The translations under genes were made by a program, and so were the position numbers. Below the pieces are notes generated by a model. That model had not been told where the DNA came from, did no database searches, and saw only the letters and a list, made by a program, of their open reading frames with translations. Of a stretch of 64,000 bases of DNA, positions 47,473 to 58,854 are shown piece by piece. Location: positions 60,756,234 to 60,820,233 of the forward strand of contig JBCFYV010000001.1 in the NCBI GenBank assembly GCA_039000515.1, given 5' to 3'. Position 1 is the stretch's first letter. Every line of letters begins with the position of its first letter. The DNA comes from Timema cristinae. Its lineage: Eukaryota > Arthropoda > Insecta > Phasmatodea > Timematidae.

Positions 47473-50400
47473 ATGACAGAACCTTTAGCTAAAAGAGCAC
47501 GCTTTTCTTCCCCCATCATTATATCTCAACAAATAAATGGAAATAAAGTGTATACTCTCCGTGAATTAACCTCGAATGAGCAAATTTTAATTAATTATCT
47601 AAAATGTGATATCACAACACAAGTATATAAAGCATACATAGAGCATACACCAGGGTTGATTAAGACCTCGAGCGTTTTGATACTAGGTCATGACGATATA
47701 GATAGACGGATCCGGACACTTTTGACTCAGTCACATGACTTAGGTACGGGATTTACTCAGTTTAGGCTTTACCTGGAACCGTTAGGTCTCTCATTTAAAC
47801 TTATTGAGCAGGCGTACACCCGCCGTATAAAAACCTATTCTATCAGTAATGAACTGCCTTATAAGGATCCCGTTCAGTTTCTCGTCGCGTGCAGGGATAT
47901 ATACGTAAAGACGGTAGAAGAAACAATTGCAAATGACTCGATAAAAGTAAATTACAGCCTCATTTGCGAGTTTAGACATCCTACCGAAGGTAGAATTGAG
48001 AAAAGGTATTTCAACTCTACTCTATGCGGTATATTTACCCCTACAAACTTGGAGGAGATATATGAGGATAAAGTGGTTTTTCCCCTCCTTGCTCAAATTG
48101 AAGGTTTTGTTTCTAGAGACTCGGGTTGGATGTATGACGGTACATTGGAAATGAGAATAAATCTCTCTAAAAACACAGTTTTCACGATCGGGGCTCGGGT
48201 TCAAATCCCAGAAAATATAGCCAACCGTAAAGCGTTGATAAATGTGCAATGTGAAGAAGGTCATTGCTTCCCTGTATCTGTTTTATCCTGTCTTTTTGAA
48301 CCGAGAGGAAATGTGCAACGTTTATCCTCTTACCCTAATTTTCGAGACGTGTTGAATCTAGACGGGATCCCTCTCCCTTTCCAAATGAGATACATCGAGC
48401 GTTTTGAAAAGCTTAACGATATATCTGTAAATGTGTACACTGCAAAGCGTGATGGGAGTGACTCTTATATTGACACTGCCGACACCTCTAAAAAACTAGT
48501 AATTGTTCCCGTACACGTCAGTGCTAAAGAGCGTGCTAGACATTTTCATTTATTCATGATAAGAGTGCACGGGACAGAAACTTATCATTTCAGCGGAATT
48601 AAAAATCTGTCACGGTTAATAAACACTCAACTACCGCGAGCGTCTAACAGAGGACGTAGATACTTTTGCGATAGATGCCTGTCCGCTTTTTTGACTGAAA
48701 ACAAACTCACAAAACATAAAGAGGGTGTATAAAATTCGACGCAGTAAGGAGTACATTCCCTCAAGTGGAGGATAAATTCCTCACGTTCACTCAGTATAAG
48801 CAGAAGGAGAAAACAGGATTTATCGTATATGCGGACCCGGAGAGCTTACTTATGCCTATAGAGACGAGTGATCCCGACCCAAAATGTTCTTATACCGAGA
48901 ATGTTCAGCGTCATGTAGCTTATTCTGTATGAATGTAAGTTAAATGTAATTTTGACGATAGTCTCTCAGAGTACCGTCACTTCATGGGAAAAGATTATAC
49001 TGACCAATTTGTTGAGGCGCTCGTAGATACGGCGAAGCGTGTACTAGAGTACTATAGTACCGTCGTACCAATGAAACCGTTAACTCCTGCTCAAAGAGAC
49101 GCTCATAATACAGCCTCTCATTGCCATATATGCGAGAAGCCCTACAAGAATGATGATATTCGGGTTATGGATCATTGTCACTTGACTGGACTTTATCGTG
49201 GGAGTAGTCACGCGGCGTGTAGTATTAATTACAAGAACCCGAGTCACCTGAGCGTAGTAATCCATAACGCACGTTGCTACGATAATTTTTTCCTTCTCGA
49301 ATCACTCGTTGAACGTAGAGAAACTGATCCGTTCACGGGGGAGAGCGTTCTAGTCAATCCAGGAAAAGTCAGAGTTATTGGCGAGACTATGTGAAGATTC
49401 AAAGTAATCATGAAATATATTCGGCACGGGTTTCGAGGGATTACAATTAAAATTATAGATAGTTTCAGTTTTCTATGTCCTTCCCTAGAGAAATGCGTAT
49501 CTTACCTCGAACCCGAGCAACTTAAAATCACGCGTAAGTGTCATCCCGAGGATGAACGCTTCAAATTAGTCACACGAAAAGGAGTGTTCCCCTATGATTA
49601 TATTGATTCATTCGAGCGGCTGGACGAGACTCAGTTACCGAGCAAAGATAAATTTTACAACGCGCTCACGGATAGTCATATCTCTCAGGAAGACTATGAT
49701 CACGCCTGTGAGGTTTGGCGAGTATTCGAATGTAAGTATCTTTGGGACTATTCGAACCTCTACCTGTGTACGGACGTAACTTTACTGGCCGACGTCTTTG
49801 AGAACTTTCGTGATCTCTGCATGAAGACATATAGGCTCGATCCCGGATGGTCCCTTACAGCTCCCAGTCTAGCGTACCAGGCTCTATTGAGAATAACCCG
49901 GGTACGGCTCGAATTAATCGATGATGTGGATACGCATAAATTCATTGAGGGGGCTATCCGTGGAGGGATATGTTTTGTGGCTAATCGTCACGCTGTAGCG
50001 AATAATCGCTATATGGACGCGTTTGATCCTTCCAAGCCAGAGTCCTACATTGTCTATCTAGAAGTGAATGGACTCTATTCATTTAGTATGCTGTCCTCAC
50101 TTCCCTATGGAGAGTTCAGGTGGCTCGAAGATGAAGAAATTGCTCGATTGGACGTGCTAAAAGTAGAGGACGATGCGGATACGGCTATATCTTGCAGGTA
50201 GATCTTGAATATCCGCGAGATGTGCACGACGCTCATTCTGACTTGCCGTTCTGTCCTGAGAAAGGGATTCCACCCGTAGGGAAACATGAGAAACTGTTAA
50301 CAACTTTAGCTGATAAGACTGGGTACGTCATTCACTAACGTCATCTAAAGCTATGTTTAGCGAACGGGTTGAAACTGACGAGAGTTCACCGTGTTCTCAG

Positions 50401-51331
50401 TTTCAAGCAAGCGCCGTGGATGGCTCCGTATATCAGGTTGAACGCGGAAATGAGGTGTAAAGCGAGCAATCAATTTGAAAACATGTTTTTCAAACTGATG
50501 AACAATGCCGCATTTGGCTGCCTCATATCTAACAAGAGGGCTTACCGTACGATAAAGATAGCTACCAGGTGGGATGGGAAATTTGGAGCGGGTAACCTCA
50601 TAGCCAGCCCTAACTTTAAAAACCGCTCGATCGTGTCAGAAAACCTAGTCATCATCGAGATGGAACCGCAAGAGATTTACTTTGATATGCCGATCTATGC
50701 GGGATTCGCCATTTTGGAAATCTCGAAGGTAGTCATGTACGGTCTGCATTACCAGGTTATGATCCCTGCCTTCCCTAAAGGTACGTTAAAACTTCAATAC
50801 ACTGATACAGACTCACTTCTCTACTACATGACTGTTGAGGATGCATACCAGAGACTTGCCCTGTTAGCTAATGACTACCTGGACACCTCCACCTACGGAC
50901 AAGACAATGTTTACAGGATGCCCGTAGTAAATAAAGGGGTGCTCAGTAAACTAAAAGACGAGACTCGAGGTCGGATCATCACTGAGTTCATTGGTTTACG
51001 TCCTAAACTCTATTCATTCTCAGTACAAGGAGATGGAGAGACGCTCAAGGCTAAAGGGGTCAAGAGTAGCGCGTTAAGAACGCTTTCATTAGAGGATTAT
51101 CGTAATTGTTTGACAGATGAGACGATAGTCATGAGAGAGGCTCGTTCAATAAGAGCTGTAGGATTCAAACTTTACACACCAAAATTCAATAGGGTCGCTC
51201 TATGCTCTATCGACGACAAAAGATATAGAGTACCAGGAACTGTCAATACTCTTACATGGTCCCATTACTCTATAAGTGACTTCCCGGACCGTCAACTCTA
51301 TAGTGTGTCAGTGAACAGTGCGTCTATGTGA
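47473..51331 (+). pseudogene. polB: Protein-primed family B DNA polymerase (pPolB), broken
   Basis: This is the replicative polymerase of the Polinton, expected to copy the linear element from a terminal protein. The N-terminal 419 codons are open and end in a zinc-finger-like YFCDRCLSAFLTENKLTKHK. Exonuclease motifs follow: YADPES (Exo I, about 48828), HNARCYDNFFLLE (Exo II, about 49266) and LYLCTDVTLLADVFENFRDL (Exo III, about 49754). A CHIC...HCH..G..RG insertion (49127-49210) looks like an HNH or zinc knob. Motif B is FKLMNNAAFG (about 50490) and motif C YTDTDSLLYY (50808-50837). Motif A reads YLEVNGLY (Glu at 50061-50063) where the catalytic Asp is expected. Lesions: frameshift near 48730, TGA and TAA near 48930, TGA 49392-49394, frameshift near 50180, TAA 50336-50338. 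Total length (about 1,285 codons) fits the family. Confidence 0.93.
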
Positions 51332-52010
51332 AAAAAAAAATCATGTTCTCTACAGTGTAAGTGATTAGAACTATACCTAAAAAAATATTCATGTTCTGTA
51401 GTCTCTATAGTGTTAATGTATAAAAAAAATATTCATGTTCTATACTGTAAGTGATTAAACAGAAAATTTCAAGAACTATACCTAAAAAATATTCACGTCA
51501 TGTACTCTATAGTGTAAGTGATTAGTGTTAATGTATAAAAAAATATTCATGGTTTATACTGTAAGTGATTAAAACTAAAAAAAAATATTCACGTCCTGTA
51601 CTCTATAGTGTAAGTGATTAATGTTAATGTATAAATATTCATGTTCTATACTGTAAGTGATTAAACCTAAAAAAAATATTCACGTCCTGTACTCTATAGT
51701 GTAAATGATTAGTGTTAATGTATAAACAAAACAACAATTTCAAGAACTATAACTTGTGAAAAAAAAACTAATTTAGTATGTATCTATGTGTTTTAAATCT
51801 TTATATTCATTAAATAAAAACAACAATTTCAAGAACTATAACTTGTGAAAAAAAAACTAATTTAGTCTGTATCTGTGTGTTTTAAATCTTTATATTCATT
51901 AAATAAAAACCACAATTTCAAGAACTATAACTTGTGAAAAAAAAACTAATTTAGTATGTATCTATGTGTTGAAATCTTTATATTCATTAAATAGAATTAA
52001 TAATGGATGG
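51332..52010. repeat. AT-rich repeats between polymerase and capsid gene clusters (part 1)
   Basis: Several copies of 'AAAATATTCATGTTCTATAC' with 'TGTAAGTGATTA' (51340-51720) are followed by three 89-bp copies beginning CAATTTCAAGAACTATAACT (51735, 51824, 51913). The region separates convergent genes, so it may serve 3'-end formation for both (inference). Confidence 0.88.
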
Positions 52011-52079
52011 TGTTTTTTCATTATTTCTTTCCTTCCCTTCATCCGCCTCCTTTTCCCCTCATTGATTAAATAATACAAT

Positions 52080-52915
52080 GAAAGTTATAATCAATAATTC
52101 TTTATTTTTAAAAAAATCTATTACAAGATTCATACGTTTAAAGCTAATTATATTAAACATTTATTTCTAATTTTCATTAAAAGTTAATTACATTAAACAT
52201 TTATTTTTTAAAAAGTTAATTACATTAAAACATTTATTTTCAATCATTAAAAGTTAAAATCATTAGAACCCTATTACAAGATTCATACATTTAAAAGTTA
52301 ATTACATTAAACATTTATTTTTTCAATCATTAAAAGTTATAATCATTAAAAGTTAATTACAAGATTCATACATTAAACATTTATTTTTTCCAATCATTAA
52401 AAGTTAAAATCATTATAACCCTATTACAAGATTCATACATTAAACATTTTTTTTTCCCAATAATCATTAATTCTTTACAAGATTCATACATTAAACATTT
52501 TTTTCCAATCATCGTTAATTCTTTTACAAGATTCATACATTTAAAGTTAATTACACTAAACATTATTTTTTCAATCATCATTAATTCTTTACAAGATTCA
52601 TACATTAAACATTTTTTCCAATCATCATTTAGAACTCTATTAGAAGATTCATACTTTAAAAGTTAATTACATTAAACATTATTTTTTCAATCATCATTAA
52701 TTCTTTACAAGATTCATACATTAAACATTTTTTCCAATCATTAAAAGTTAAAATCATTAGAGCCCTATTAGAAGATTCATAATTTAAAAGTTAATTACAT
52801 TAACATTTATTTTTTCCAATCATCATTAGAACCCAATTAGAAGATTCATACATTAAACATTTATTTTTTCTAATCATCATTAATTCTTTACAAGATTCAT
52901 ACGTTTAAGTGATAA
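52080..52915. repeat. AT-rich repeats between convergent genes (part 2)
   Basis: About a dozen irregular units built from ACAAGATTCATACATTAAAC, 'ATTTATTTTTTCCAATCATC' and 'ATTAAAAGTTAATTACATT'. Unit length varies because sub-blocks drop out. No coding sequence. Confidence 0.9.
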
Positions 52916-52923
52916 TCGAGGAC

Positions 52924-53229
52924 TTACGCTTCCTCCAACTCCTCTCGAGGCTTCTTCTTTGTAGACTCCATCTTCTTTCCGAGCTTACGTTTAGAAGCGT
53001 CTGTAGTTTTCTTCTTCCGTCTGGTCATGTCAACCTCGTATTGACCGCAGACGCATGATAACTTATTGAAATATATGTACTCTTTATACTCGTTTATCAG
53101 AGCTATCATATGAAGCAATGCTGGAATAACCGAACTCGTATCGTTCCGCATCGCACTCTTGGTCAGATCGTAAATGTTTTGACCGATCAGACTTAAAATT
53201 CTTAAACCATTCGCAGAGCACTCAGACAT
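52924..53229 (-). CDS. Small basic Polinton protein, 101 aa, unknown
   Basis: An intact frame from ATG 53229 (MSECSANGLRILSLIGQNIY) to 52924. The N-terminal two thirds look helical (IPALLHMIALINEYKEYIYF), followed by a CVCG motif and a Lys/Arg-rich tail (TRRKKKTTDASKRKLGKKME). The basic tail suggests DNA or core binding, by inference only. It is the last gene of the minus-strand virion cluster, downstream of the capsid gene, and has no visible lesion. Confidence 0.6.
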   Translation of the reverse strand: MSECSANGLRILSLIGQNIYDLTKSAMRNDTSSVIPALLHMIALINEYKEYIYFNKLSCVCGQYEVDMTRRKKKTTDASKRKLGKKMESTKKKPREELEEA

Positions 53230-53341
53230 TTTAGCAGGGTTTGTCTAGTCCGTACTTGACACTATCGTCACCGATAACACTCTGTAGCCGAGACATCCTC
53301 TCAGTTCCTTTAATAGTCGAGAACAATTAGGTCTTCCCTAT

Positions 53342-54577
53342 TTACGTTGTCATCTTGCTTACATCACCGCTTGAAGGGTTATAGCGGACCACTCTATCGT
53401 GAATGATGAGACAAAACGCCTTGGTATTTACAGGGATATTTTCCTCCGTCTCGAACGTTATACGACACGTCACCATACCGTCCTTGAGAGTATCTTCCTG
53501 TCGGCTGGCATCGAACACGACGATGGGTGCGTGAGACTTGAAATGGGAAGAATCAAGTAAAGGTAAAGAGGCGCTCGTTCCGTAGTACGAAGTCTGGAAA
53601 TTGGCGTAGTATTCGTATAATTTCGAGAAGGAATCTTGTCTAAAGTCCAAGTTCATATACTCATAAGGGTACATGTTAGAATTTAGATAGAGTTTAGCAT
53701 TACGTAAATTACAATGTTCAAAAGTACTTCTATCTGCAGCCGTCGTATTGTTCCGTCCGGTCTGAAGCGCGAAAACAACGTAACGAGGTTTTTCTAAGCA
53801 AAGTTGACGTTTTCACGGTCCAATCATGCTGATTAGAGGTGGGTACGTTTAGGGTACTCGTACAATTCCCAAGTACGGAAAGGTAGCTCGATGATCCTCC
53901 CGCTCTTGATGAAATTAAGCAGGTTGAGACGATTGATATCATCGGTCTTTTTATGCGGTACAAGCCAAGATATTTTACTTAACTCGATCCTAGAGGGCGT
54001 CTCTGCAGCAGGAGGTGGGCTCTTTGTAAAGCGTTGTTGTCGCTGGTGGAACGAACTAGCACCAGCTCTTGTTTCGCGTTGATCAGTATTCGGGAATAGT
54101 CTTCAACGAATCCTAGTATGAGACGTAAAGGGATGCATACGTCAAAGATGCCCGTTTCAGCGTGTACGTGAACTCCTTCAATCCTCCAACCGGCGTTTGA
54201 AAGATGAGTCTGCCAACCATTCCTTATAGATAGATAGTTTTTAAGTTGGGTCGAAATACCCACATCTCTCGATTGATCAATCTCTACCCCGTTGATCTCA
54301 TAGGCGATTCTTGAGAATAGATGCAGTATTCCGTTATTAACAATTCTCGAAGTGCTTCCAGGTTCTCCCGTTTCAAAAGTAGTCGCCCTTTGATATGTAG
54401 CAGAGAGCGATGAGGTAGGGTGCATAACCCTTCTTGTTGGATAGATATCCTAAAATCGTTCCCGTTAGCTAACGGACCGGGAATATACGAGGCGTAGGAA
54501 TGATACTGGAAACTGGTCAAGGCTGTATCGAAAGCGGCAGACTCTCCAATGTTCAGAATATCCACGGCGTCATCCAT
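53342..54577 (-). pseudogene. Major capsid protein, double jelly-roll type, broken
   Basis: The minus-strand gene starts at ATG 54577 (MDDAVDILNIGESAAFDTAL) and ends at 53342 (VRYNPSSGDVSKMTT), about 410 codons, the size of the 'double jelly roll-like' capsid family of invertebrate Polintons. Hallmarks seen: YEINGVEIDQSRDVGI, NYLSIRNGWQTHLSNAGW, FDVCIPLRLILGFVEDYSRI, SWLVPHKKTDDINRLNLL and NMYPYEYMNLDF. In icosahedral PRD1/adenovirus-lineage particles this fold forms the trimeric capsomers. Frame changes occur at about 54380, 54025, 53835 and 53795, so no intact protein can be made from this copy. A TATA-like CTATTTAAG lies about 30 bp upstream of the start. Confidence 0.85.
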
Positions 54578-54687
54578 TATTTTCGTAACGAGTAACCTAA
54601 ACGTCTTAAATAGAGTTTATTGGCAGGTTTTTAACACTTTCACTGTCCTTCTCTCAATGTTTCGAGGAAGACTTCGCCGTCTTGTTT

Positions 54688-55385
54688 TATCTAGTACGAG
54701 TACCATCTCCAGCGAGTCGTTTCAGATGTAGACGTAGCGATATCGTCTCGTCTCTAAAGTTGACGATATCTCCTCGCTCGTCAACAAGTCGTACCGAGAT
54801 AGACTCTATTACTCGCTTCGTTACCGGAAGGTAAATGATATTGTTAGCGCTTCCACTAACTTATAGCCTGGCGGGACGGTCATGCTGAACTCGTGCAAGG
54901 TATGACTCGGTTCTCCGTTGACGTAAGTCCGCTAGCGAGACTACATTCTACACGGATCACATTTACGTGAAGAATATTCACAGTATTGGTAGATATGTGC
55001 GTCTTCCCTGCAGGAAGTATGACTGAGTCGAACCCTAGCAAGGATGCAAACGTACCAGGTCGGGTAAAGTCGATAGGTTTATTGCAAGTGATATAGCTCT
55101 TTAAAGTGCTAGGGTCACCGATAATCGAGAGCTTTACGTTACTCGGGACTTCCCTTCGCAAGAATCGATCCAACGCCTCAAGTTCATAGGTGCCCGGAGG
55201 GACTGTATACTCTTTACCGTCGCAAAAAAAAATTATTATTACGTTCGCCAATGTTCGGTATGGAATTGAACGTGGCCAGATTGATCAGTCCGATGAACCA
55301 TTCTTCTTCACGATTCTCTTCTCCGAGCAGGATATGCGGGAAGTAGATTCGAACTCTGACTTGTCAGTGTAAGTGTCATAGACAT
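54688..55385 (-). pseudogene. Putative minor capsid (penton-like) protein, broken
   Basis: About 230 codons on the minus strand, probably from the ATG at 55385 or 55379 to TAA at 54690-54688. Preserved pieces include EEEWFIGLINLATFNSIPNI, EYTVPPGTYELEALDRFLRR, PIDFTRPGTFASLLGFD, VNILHVNVIRVECSLASG, and a C-terminal GDIVNFRDETISLRLHLK. I recognise a family found next to the double jelly-roll gene in Polintons, and its position and size fit the minor capsid (penton) protein; the assignment is by context, not by a solved motif. Frame changes near 55340, 55225 (a T-run) and 54905 disrupt it. Confidence 0.6.
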
Positions 55386-55403
55386 ATTTACTACGTTCAA
55401 ACG

Positions 55404-55764
55404 TCAACGTGAGTATTTAAGGAAAGCTAAACAAAGATGCCCGCATAAAACGGTCCCGTACTCTTGATACCGAGTATGATTATAGGCGATGGGTATTCCT
55501 CCGAGATATCGAACAAGTTCGAGCGGCGGCCTTAGATCACCGAAACTATCGAAGTAAACCGCTCGTCCACCGTTTTCCTTATACGCTACCCAATGCGTAC
55601 CCTTACCACTATCATCATCAAGATTGATGATGGCGTTCTCTATCTTCAAAGGAGGACCTTTAGGTAAAGCATCTCTCGCCAATACTCCTCTAAAGAAGGG
55701 GATTTTTAACTCGGCGGCGTACTTGCACAGATCCGTTTCAGTAAGGGCACGTTTAGGTAGTCAT
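55404..55764 (-). pseudogene. Adenain-type cysteine protease, nearly intact
   Basis: About 120 codons, expected to mature virion proteins. The upstream end LTETDLCKYAAELKIPFFRG is joined in frame to a 92-codon stretch with the catalytic His in KGTHWVAYKENG, the Asp in YFDSFGDLRPP and the Cys in TVLCGHLCLAFLKYSR: the His-Asp/Cys order of Ulp1/adenain proteases. All catalytic residues are present. The likely start ATG (55764) is one base out of frame with the rest (near 55755), so either a frameshift has occurred or a different start is used. It lies 20 bp from the putative penton gene, in the same orientation. Confidence 0.85.
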
Positions 55765-55846
55765 TTTAATTTCGGGTAAGGTCGTAGATACATACCTTTC
55801 CCCATGGCGATAGCATCGAGCGTACGATTATGTCTCTGAGCCTCGT

Positions 55847-56367
55847 TCAATGTTTCGTATTCGCCTTAGCACTTTGTACGGCCTTGGTGATTCCTGCGGC
55901 TCCTCCGGCGACGGCTCCAAGCGCTGCGATCAAAGGTAGTATAGGTAGAATTCCTCCCTTCTTCTTACGACGTCTAGTAGTAGTAGTAGGACGCCGCTGA
56001 CGACGTTGAGTTTTCTTCTTCTTCTTTAGACCTGAACCCATCTTGACTTTAGCTTTCATCGCGTTGGTGATTGCCCACGCGGCGGCTTTCTCGCTCAACT
56101 TCAGGTCTGGCGCGAGTAATCTTTTCCACGATTTCTCGATAAGTTCACGATCTGCAGTATGACGTCCTGCAAGATCTTTCACCTTGGAGTAGGCGATATC
56201 GTGTTCTTTACAGTGTCGATCTAACTCGTTTATTCCAGGATCACCCCGTTTCAATCGTTTTTCCAACTTTGTCCCCGGTCCGCAGTACTGGTAACCGGGT
56301 ATATGAGCTCGAACGGTAGATTATTGATTATCTTATCCAACAAACCTCCCCCTCTTCTTCGCCTCAT
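55847..56367 (-). pseudogene. PLA2/core protein (parvovirus-VP1u-type phospholipase A2 with basic, hydrophobic tail)
   Basis: The gene starts at ATG 56367 (MRRRRGGGLLDKIINNLPFE). After a one-base frameshift near 56305 it continues YQYCGPGTKLEKRLKRGDPG and DRHCKEHDIAY. YCGPGT is the calcium loop and HCxxHD..Y the catalytic helix of secreted/parvoviral phospholipase A2. It is followed by GSGLKKKKKTQRRQRRP, a strongly basic tract, and a hydrophobic Gly/Ala segment (ILPILPLIAALGAVAGGAAG), as in adenoviral core/pX-like proteins. In Polinton-type viruses such a protein is thought to help the particle cross endosomal membranes. Total about 170 codons. It diverges from the ATPase gene, with 60 bp between starts. 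Confidence 0.85.
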
Positions 56368-56383
56368 GACACGTACGATTAGC

Positions 56384-56412
56384 ATTTATATAGGCGCGTC
56401 CATTATATAGAT
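56384..56412. promoter_or_regulatory. Bidirectional TATA region between PLA2 and ATPase genes
   Basis: The 60-bp divergent spacer contains TTTATATAGG and ATTATATAGATG. TATATA is self-complementary, so one element could serve either strand. This is an inference from spacing. Confidence 0.5.
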
Positions 56413-56427
56413 GAAGTAGTCATCAAC

Positions 56428-57121
56428 ATGTGGTTCGAGAAACAGACAGACTCTTTAACTGTACACAACAACGATCATGATGAGGGCGGAGCTTTACCTC
56501 GGAAACACGGTACGTTGTTACCTGATACTATCCGCCGCATCATCTGCGGACCTTCGAATTGCGGTAAAACCAACGCTATGATCAGCCTGTTGGAGGAACC
56601 TAACGGGCTACGCTTCAAGAACGTGTACGTTTACTCAAAATCATTATACCAGCCTAACTATCAACGTTTATAGAAGGTCCCTCTCACTCGTTGAAGGCAT
56701 GGGCTATTTCCCTTTTCCGAAAACGGGGAAATTATCCCACCGTCCGAGGCCGAACCCGACTCTGTATTCATATTTGACGACGTCGCTTGCGATAAACAGT
56801 TTAATATACAGGCTTATTTCAGTATGGGTAGACATAAGGCCATAGACTGTTTCTATCTCTGTCAGACGTACTTGCGCATCCCGAAACAGATGTTGAGAGA
56901 TAACGCTAATCTTCTCATCATATTCAGGATGGACGATACGAACCTGAGACATGTCTACGACGATCACGTGAACACGGATATGACTTTCCAAAAATTCAAG
57001 GTGGTGTTCTCGCTGTGTTGGGAAAGAAAACAAGTACGATTTTCTCGTGTTGAGCAAAGATCATGAGATCGATAAAGGACGATATCGCTACGGGTTCGAT
57101 ACCTTTATCTTGCACGATTGA
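56428..57121 (+). pseudogene. DNA-packaging ATPase (A32/FtsK-HerA type), broken
   Basis: About 230 codons, ATG 56428 to TGA 57119-57121. Walker A is IICGPSNCGKTNAM (about 56551-56592) and Walker B DSVFIFDDVACDKQ (about 56758-56799). ARNANL-like RDNANLLIIFRMDD and a final GRYRYGFDTFILHD complete the fold. These ATPases pump the genome into the capsid. Lesions: in-frame TAG at 56671-56673, TGA at about 56692-56694, and a frameshift near 57028; the frame from 56824 to 57028 is clean. Confidence 0.88.
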
Positions 57122-57154
57122 GGCGAACGCGCGTTCAGTACGCGATAAGACATC

Positions 57155-58038
57155 ATGTCGTCCATATCTAAATTCGGTCATAGTCTCTACAAATATAGAT
57201 CTCTCATCGAGTCAGAGGGAAATCTAACTCTAAACTCTCAAGGTATTACGACGCTAGATCGAAAAGGATCGTCAACGTCGAGTCGCCCGTCACATCTAAG
57301 GATGTCTGTAACAAGTCTTACGTCGATAGGATGGATGCGAGACATAGTAACGAGCAGATAGTCGCTCTCAACACCGCCAAGGACGTCATCAAAGGACAGA
57401 TGGAATCGTTGATCGAGGATTTGGAGAACATTCGAATGAAATACGTCAACTTTGAGAAGAGTACTCGTCAAGGGATGGAGGAGGTGCGGAAACTGTCTCA
57501 TCATCATGAGGATCGTCTCATCGAAAATAAAACAACGCTAGACGTTTTAGGTTCTAAGCTGCTAAGCCTAGAGGAAACTTTCGAGATACAACGAACCATT
57601 TACAACGATTTTATAGCCGGAGGTGTACTACGCTTAAGGGGACCAGATAACAACAAGCTTTACGATGCAGACGGTTTAGTTTTGCGAAACATAGGTATGC
57701 CCTCTTTACCTTCAGACGCTGCGCCTAAAGCTTATGTGGACTCTACGGTTAATCGCAGTTTCATCTACATCTACTTGGATTCTAAACCTCTGAAGAAGGA
57801 TGCGAGACATTTCGAATTGACTCTAACAGGTGAACGCGGTTATAAGTTCAAGAGGGCGGGCATCGTTTCAACGATGGTCATGAACTTGAAAGATATTATT
57901 TGCTTGTTGAATCTTAAAATTATCGACGACCCTCCTTTCGAGGTGTTCAAAGATGACTCTATATATTTCATGATAGAAACACGCTCGACGACGGCGCCTC
58001 AGATTTTACACGTCGAATTAGGTTTTACTTACGTTTAG
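57155..58038 (+). pseudogene. Coiled-coil, fibre-like protein with phage-type 'DA..K.YVD' repeats
   Basis: About 295 codons from ATG 57155 (MSSISKFGHSLYKYRSLIES) to TAG 58036-58038, with one frameshift near 57265. In order: a short N-terminus; a motif VNVESPVTSKDVCNKSYVDR (about 57271-57330); a long helical, heptad-like coiled coil (about 57360-57600, GQMESLIEDLENIRMKYVNF and on); a second motif NIGMPSLPSDAAPKAYVDST (57688-57747); and a C-terminal beta-rich domain ending HVELGFTYV. 'NvxxPxxxxDAxxKxYVD' is a recurrent repeat of bacteriophage tail fibres, placed before trimeric shafts. A trimeric spike or fibre for host attachment is therefore a reasonable inference. I know no established name. 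Confidence 0.6.
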
Positions 58039-58086
58039 ATATAATGAACCGTTTCTTCGTCGTAAGAGACATTCGCACCTTACATC

Positions 58087-58821
58087 ATGTCGACGAAGGT
58101 CACGGAGGATATCATAAAAGCGAGTAAAATTATTAAACGAAAGTATAAGCAACTACGCGATGCCCGGCACGAGTCGGAGCACGTAGCGAATGAAACGTTC
58201 AAACCTATCACGGAACCTCTAAACAAGATGGTGAAGGCGCTCGCCGAACCCGAACCCGAAGCCCCGCACGAGAGATCGCAGAGCAACCATCTATTGGATA
58301 CTTATCTTTATTCATCTCACACGCATTCTGATAAGACATATAGGTTACGTCATGAAGGCGACTCTACCAAGCTCGGAGATACGCCTATCGTATTCGACGG
58401 GAAAGACGGAACAATTCTTCTCAACAATAAGACGGTACCGTATACTCGAGGACTATTAGAATTACTCTTCAGAAGAGCACCCGCGCATTATACTAAGGAT
58501 GATCTTAAATAATACAAGTCTATGCTCGAAGAAACGAACGCGCATCGGTTTAGAAACGAACCGTACACTCGTATCAAGATGCGGGCGGGATCAAAGTATT
58601 CGCTAATCATCAAACCTATGTTTGAAGAGGAGCTCGTGGGTGAAGGTTTATACAAGATGGCGACTGGAAGAGGCGTCGATTATACCTATTGGGACGATCC
58701 TAACGAATTGGTTGATCGATTACCACTCTTGCACGCATCTACCGAGGCCGGACATTCCGCTCACCATAACGAGATCGTTTCTATCATCGAGGAATTACGC
58801 GAAGCGGGAATAATCGTATAA
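58087..58821 (+). pseudogene. Conserved Polinton unknown, about 245 aa, one nonsense codon
   Basis: ATG 58087 (MSTKVTEDIIKASKIIKRKY) runs open to a TAA at 58510-58512, then continues in the same frame to TAA 58819-58821. The N-terminus is helical and basic. The middle has the block RLRHEGDSTKLGDTPIVFDG and GLLELLFRRAP; the C-terminus has YTYWDDPNELVDRLPLLHAS and HNEIVSIIEELREAGII. I recognise these blocks from a family present in most arthropod Polintons between the ATPase and integrase, but no function is established that I know of. Only one lesion is visible. Confidence 0.75.
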
Positions 58822-58854
58822 AGACATTCAACTCTTCGATATTTTATCATAATC

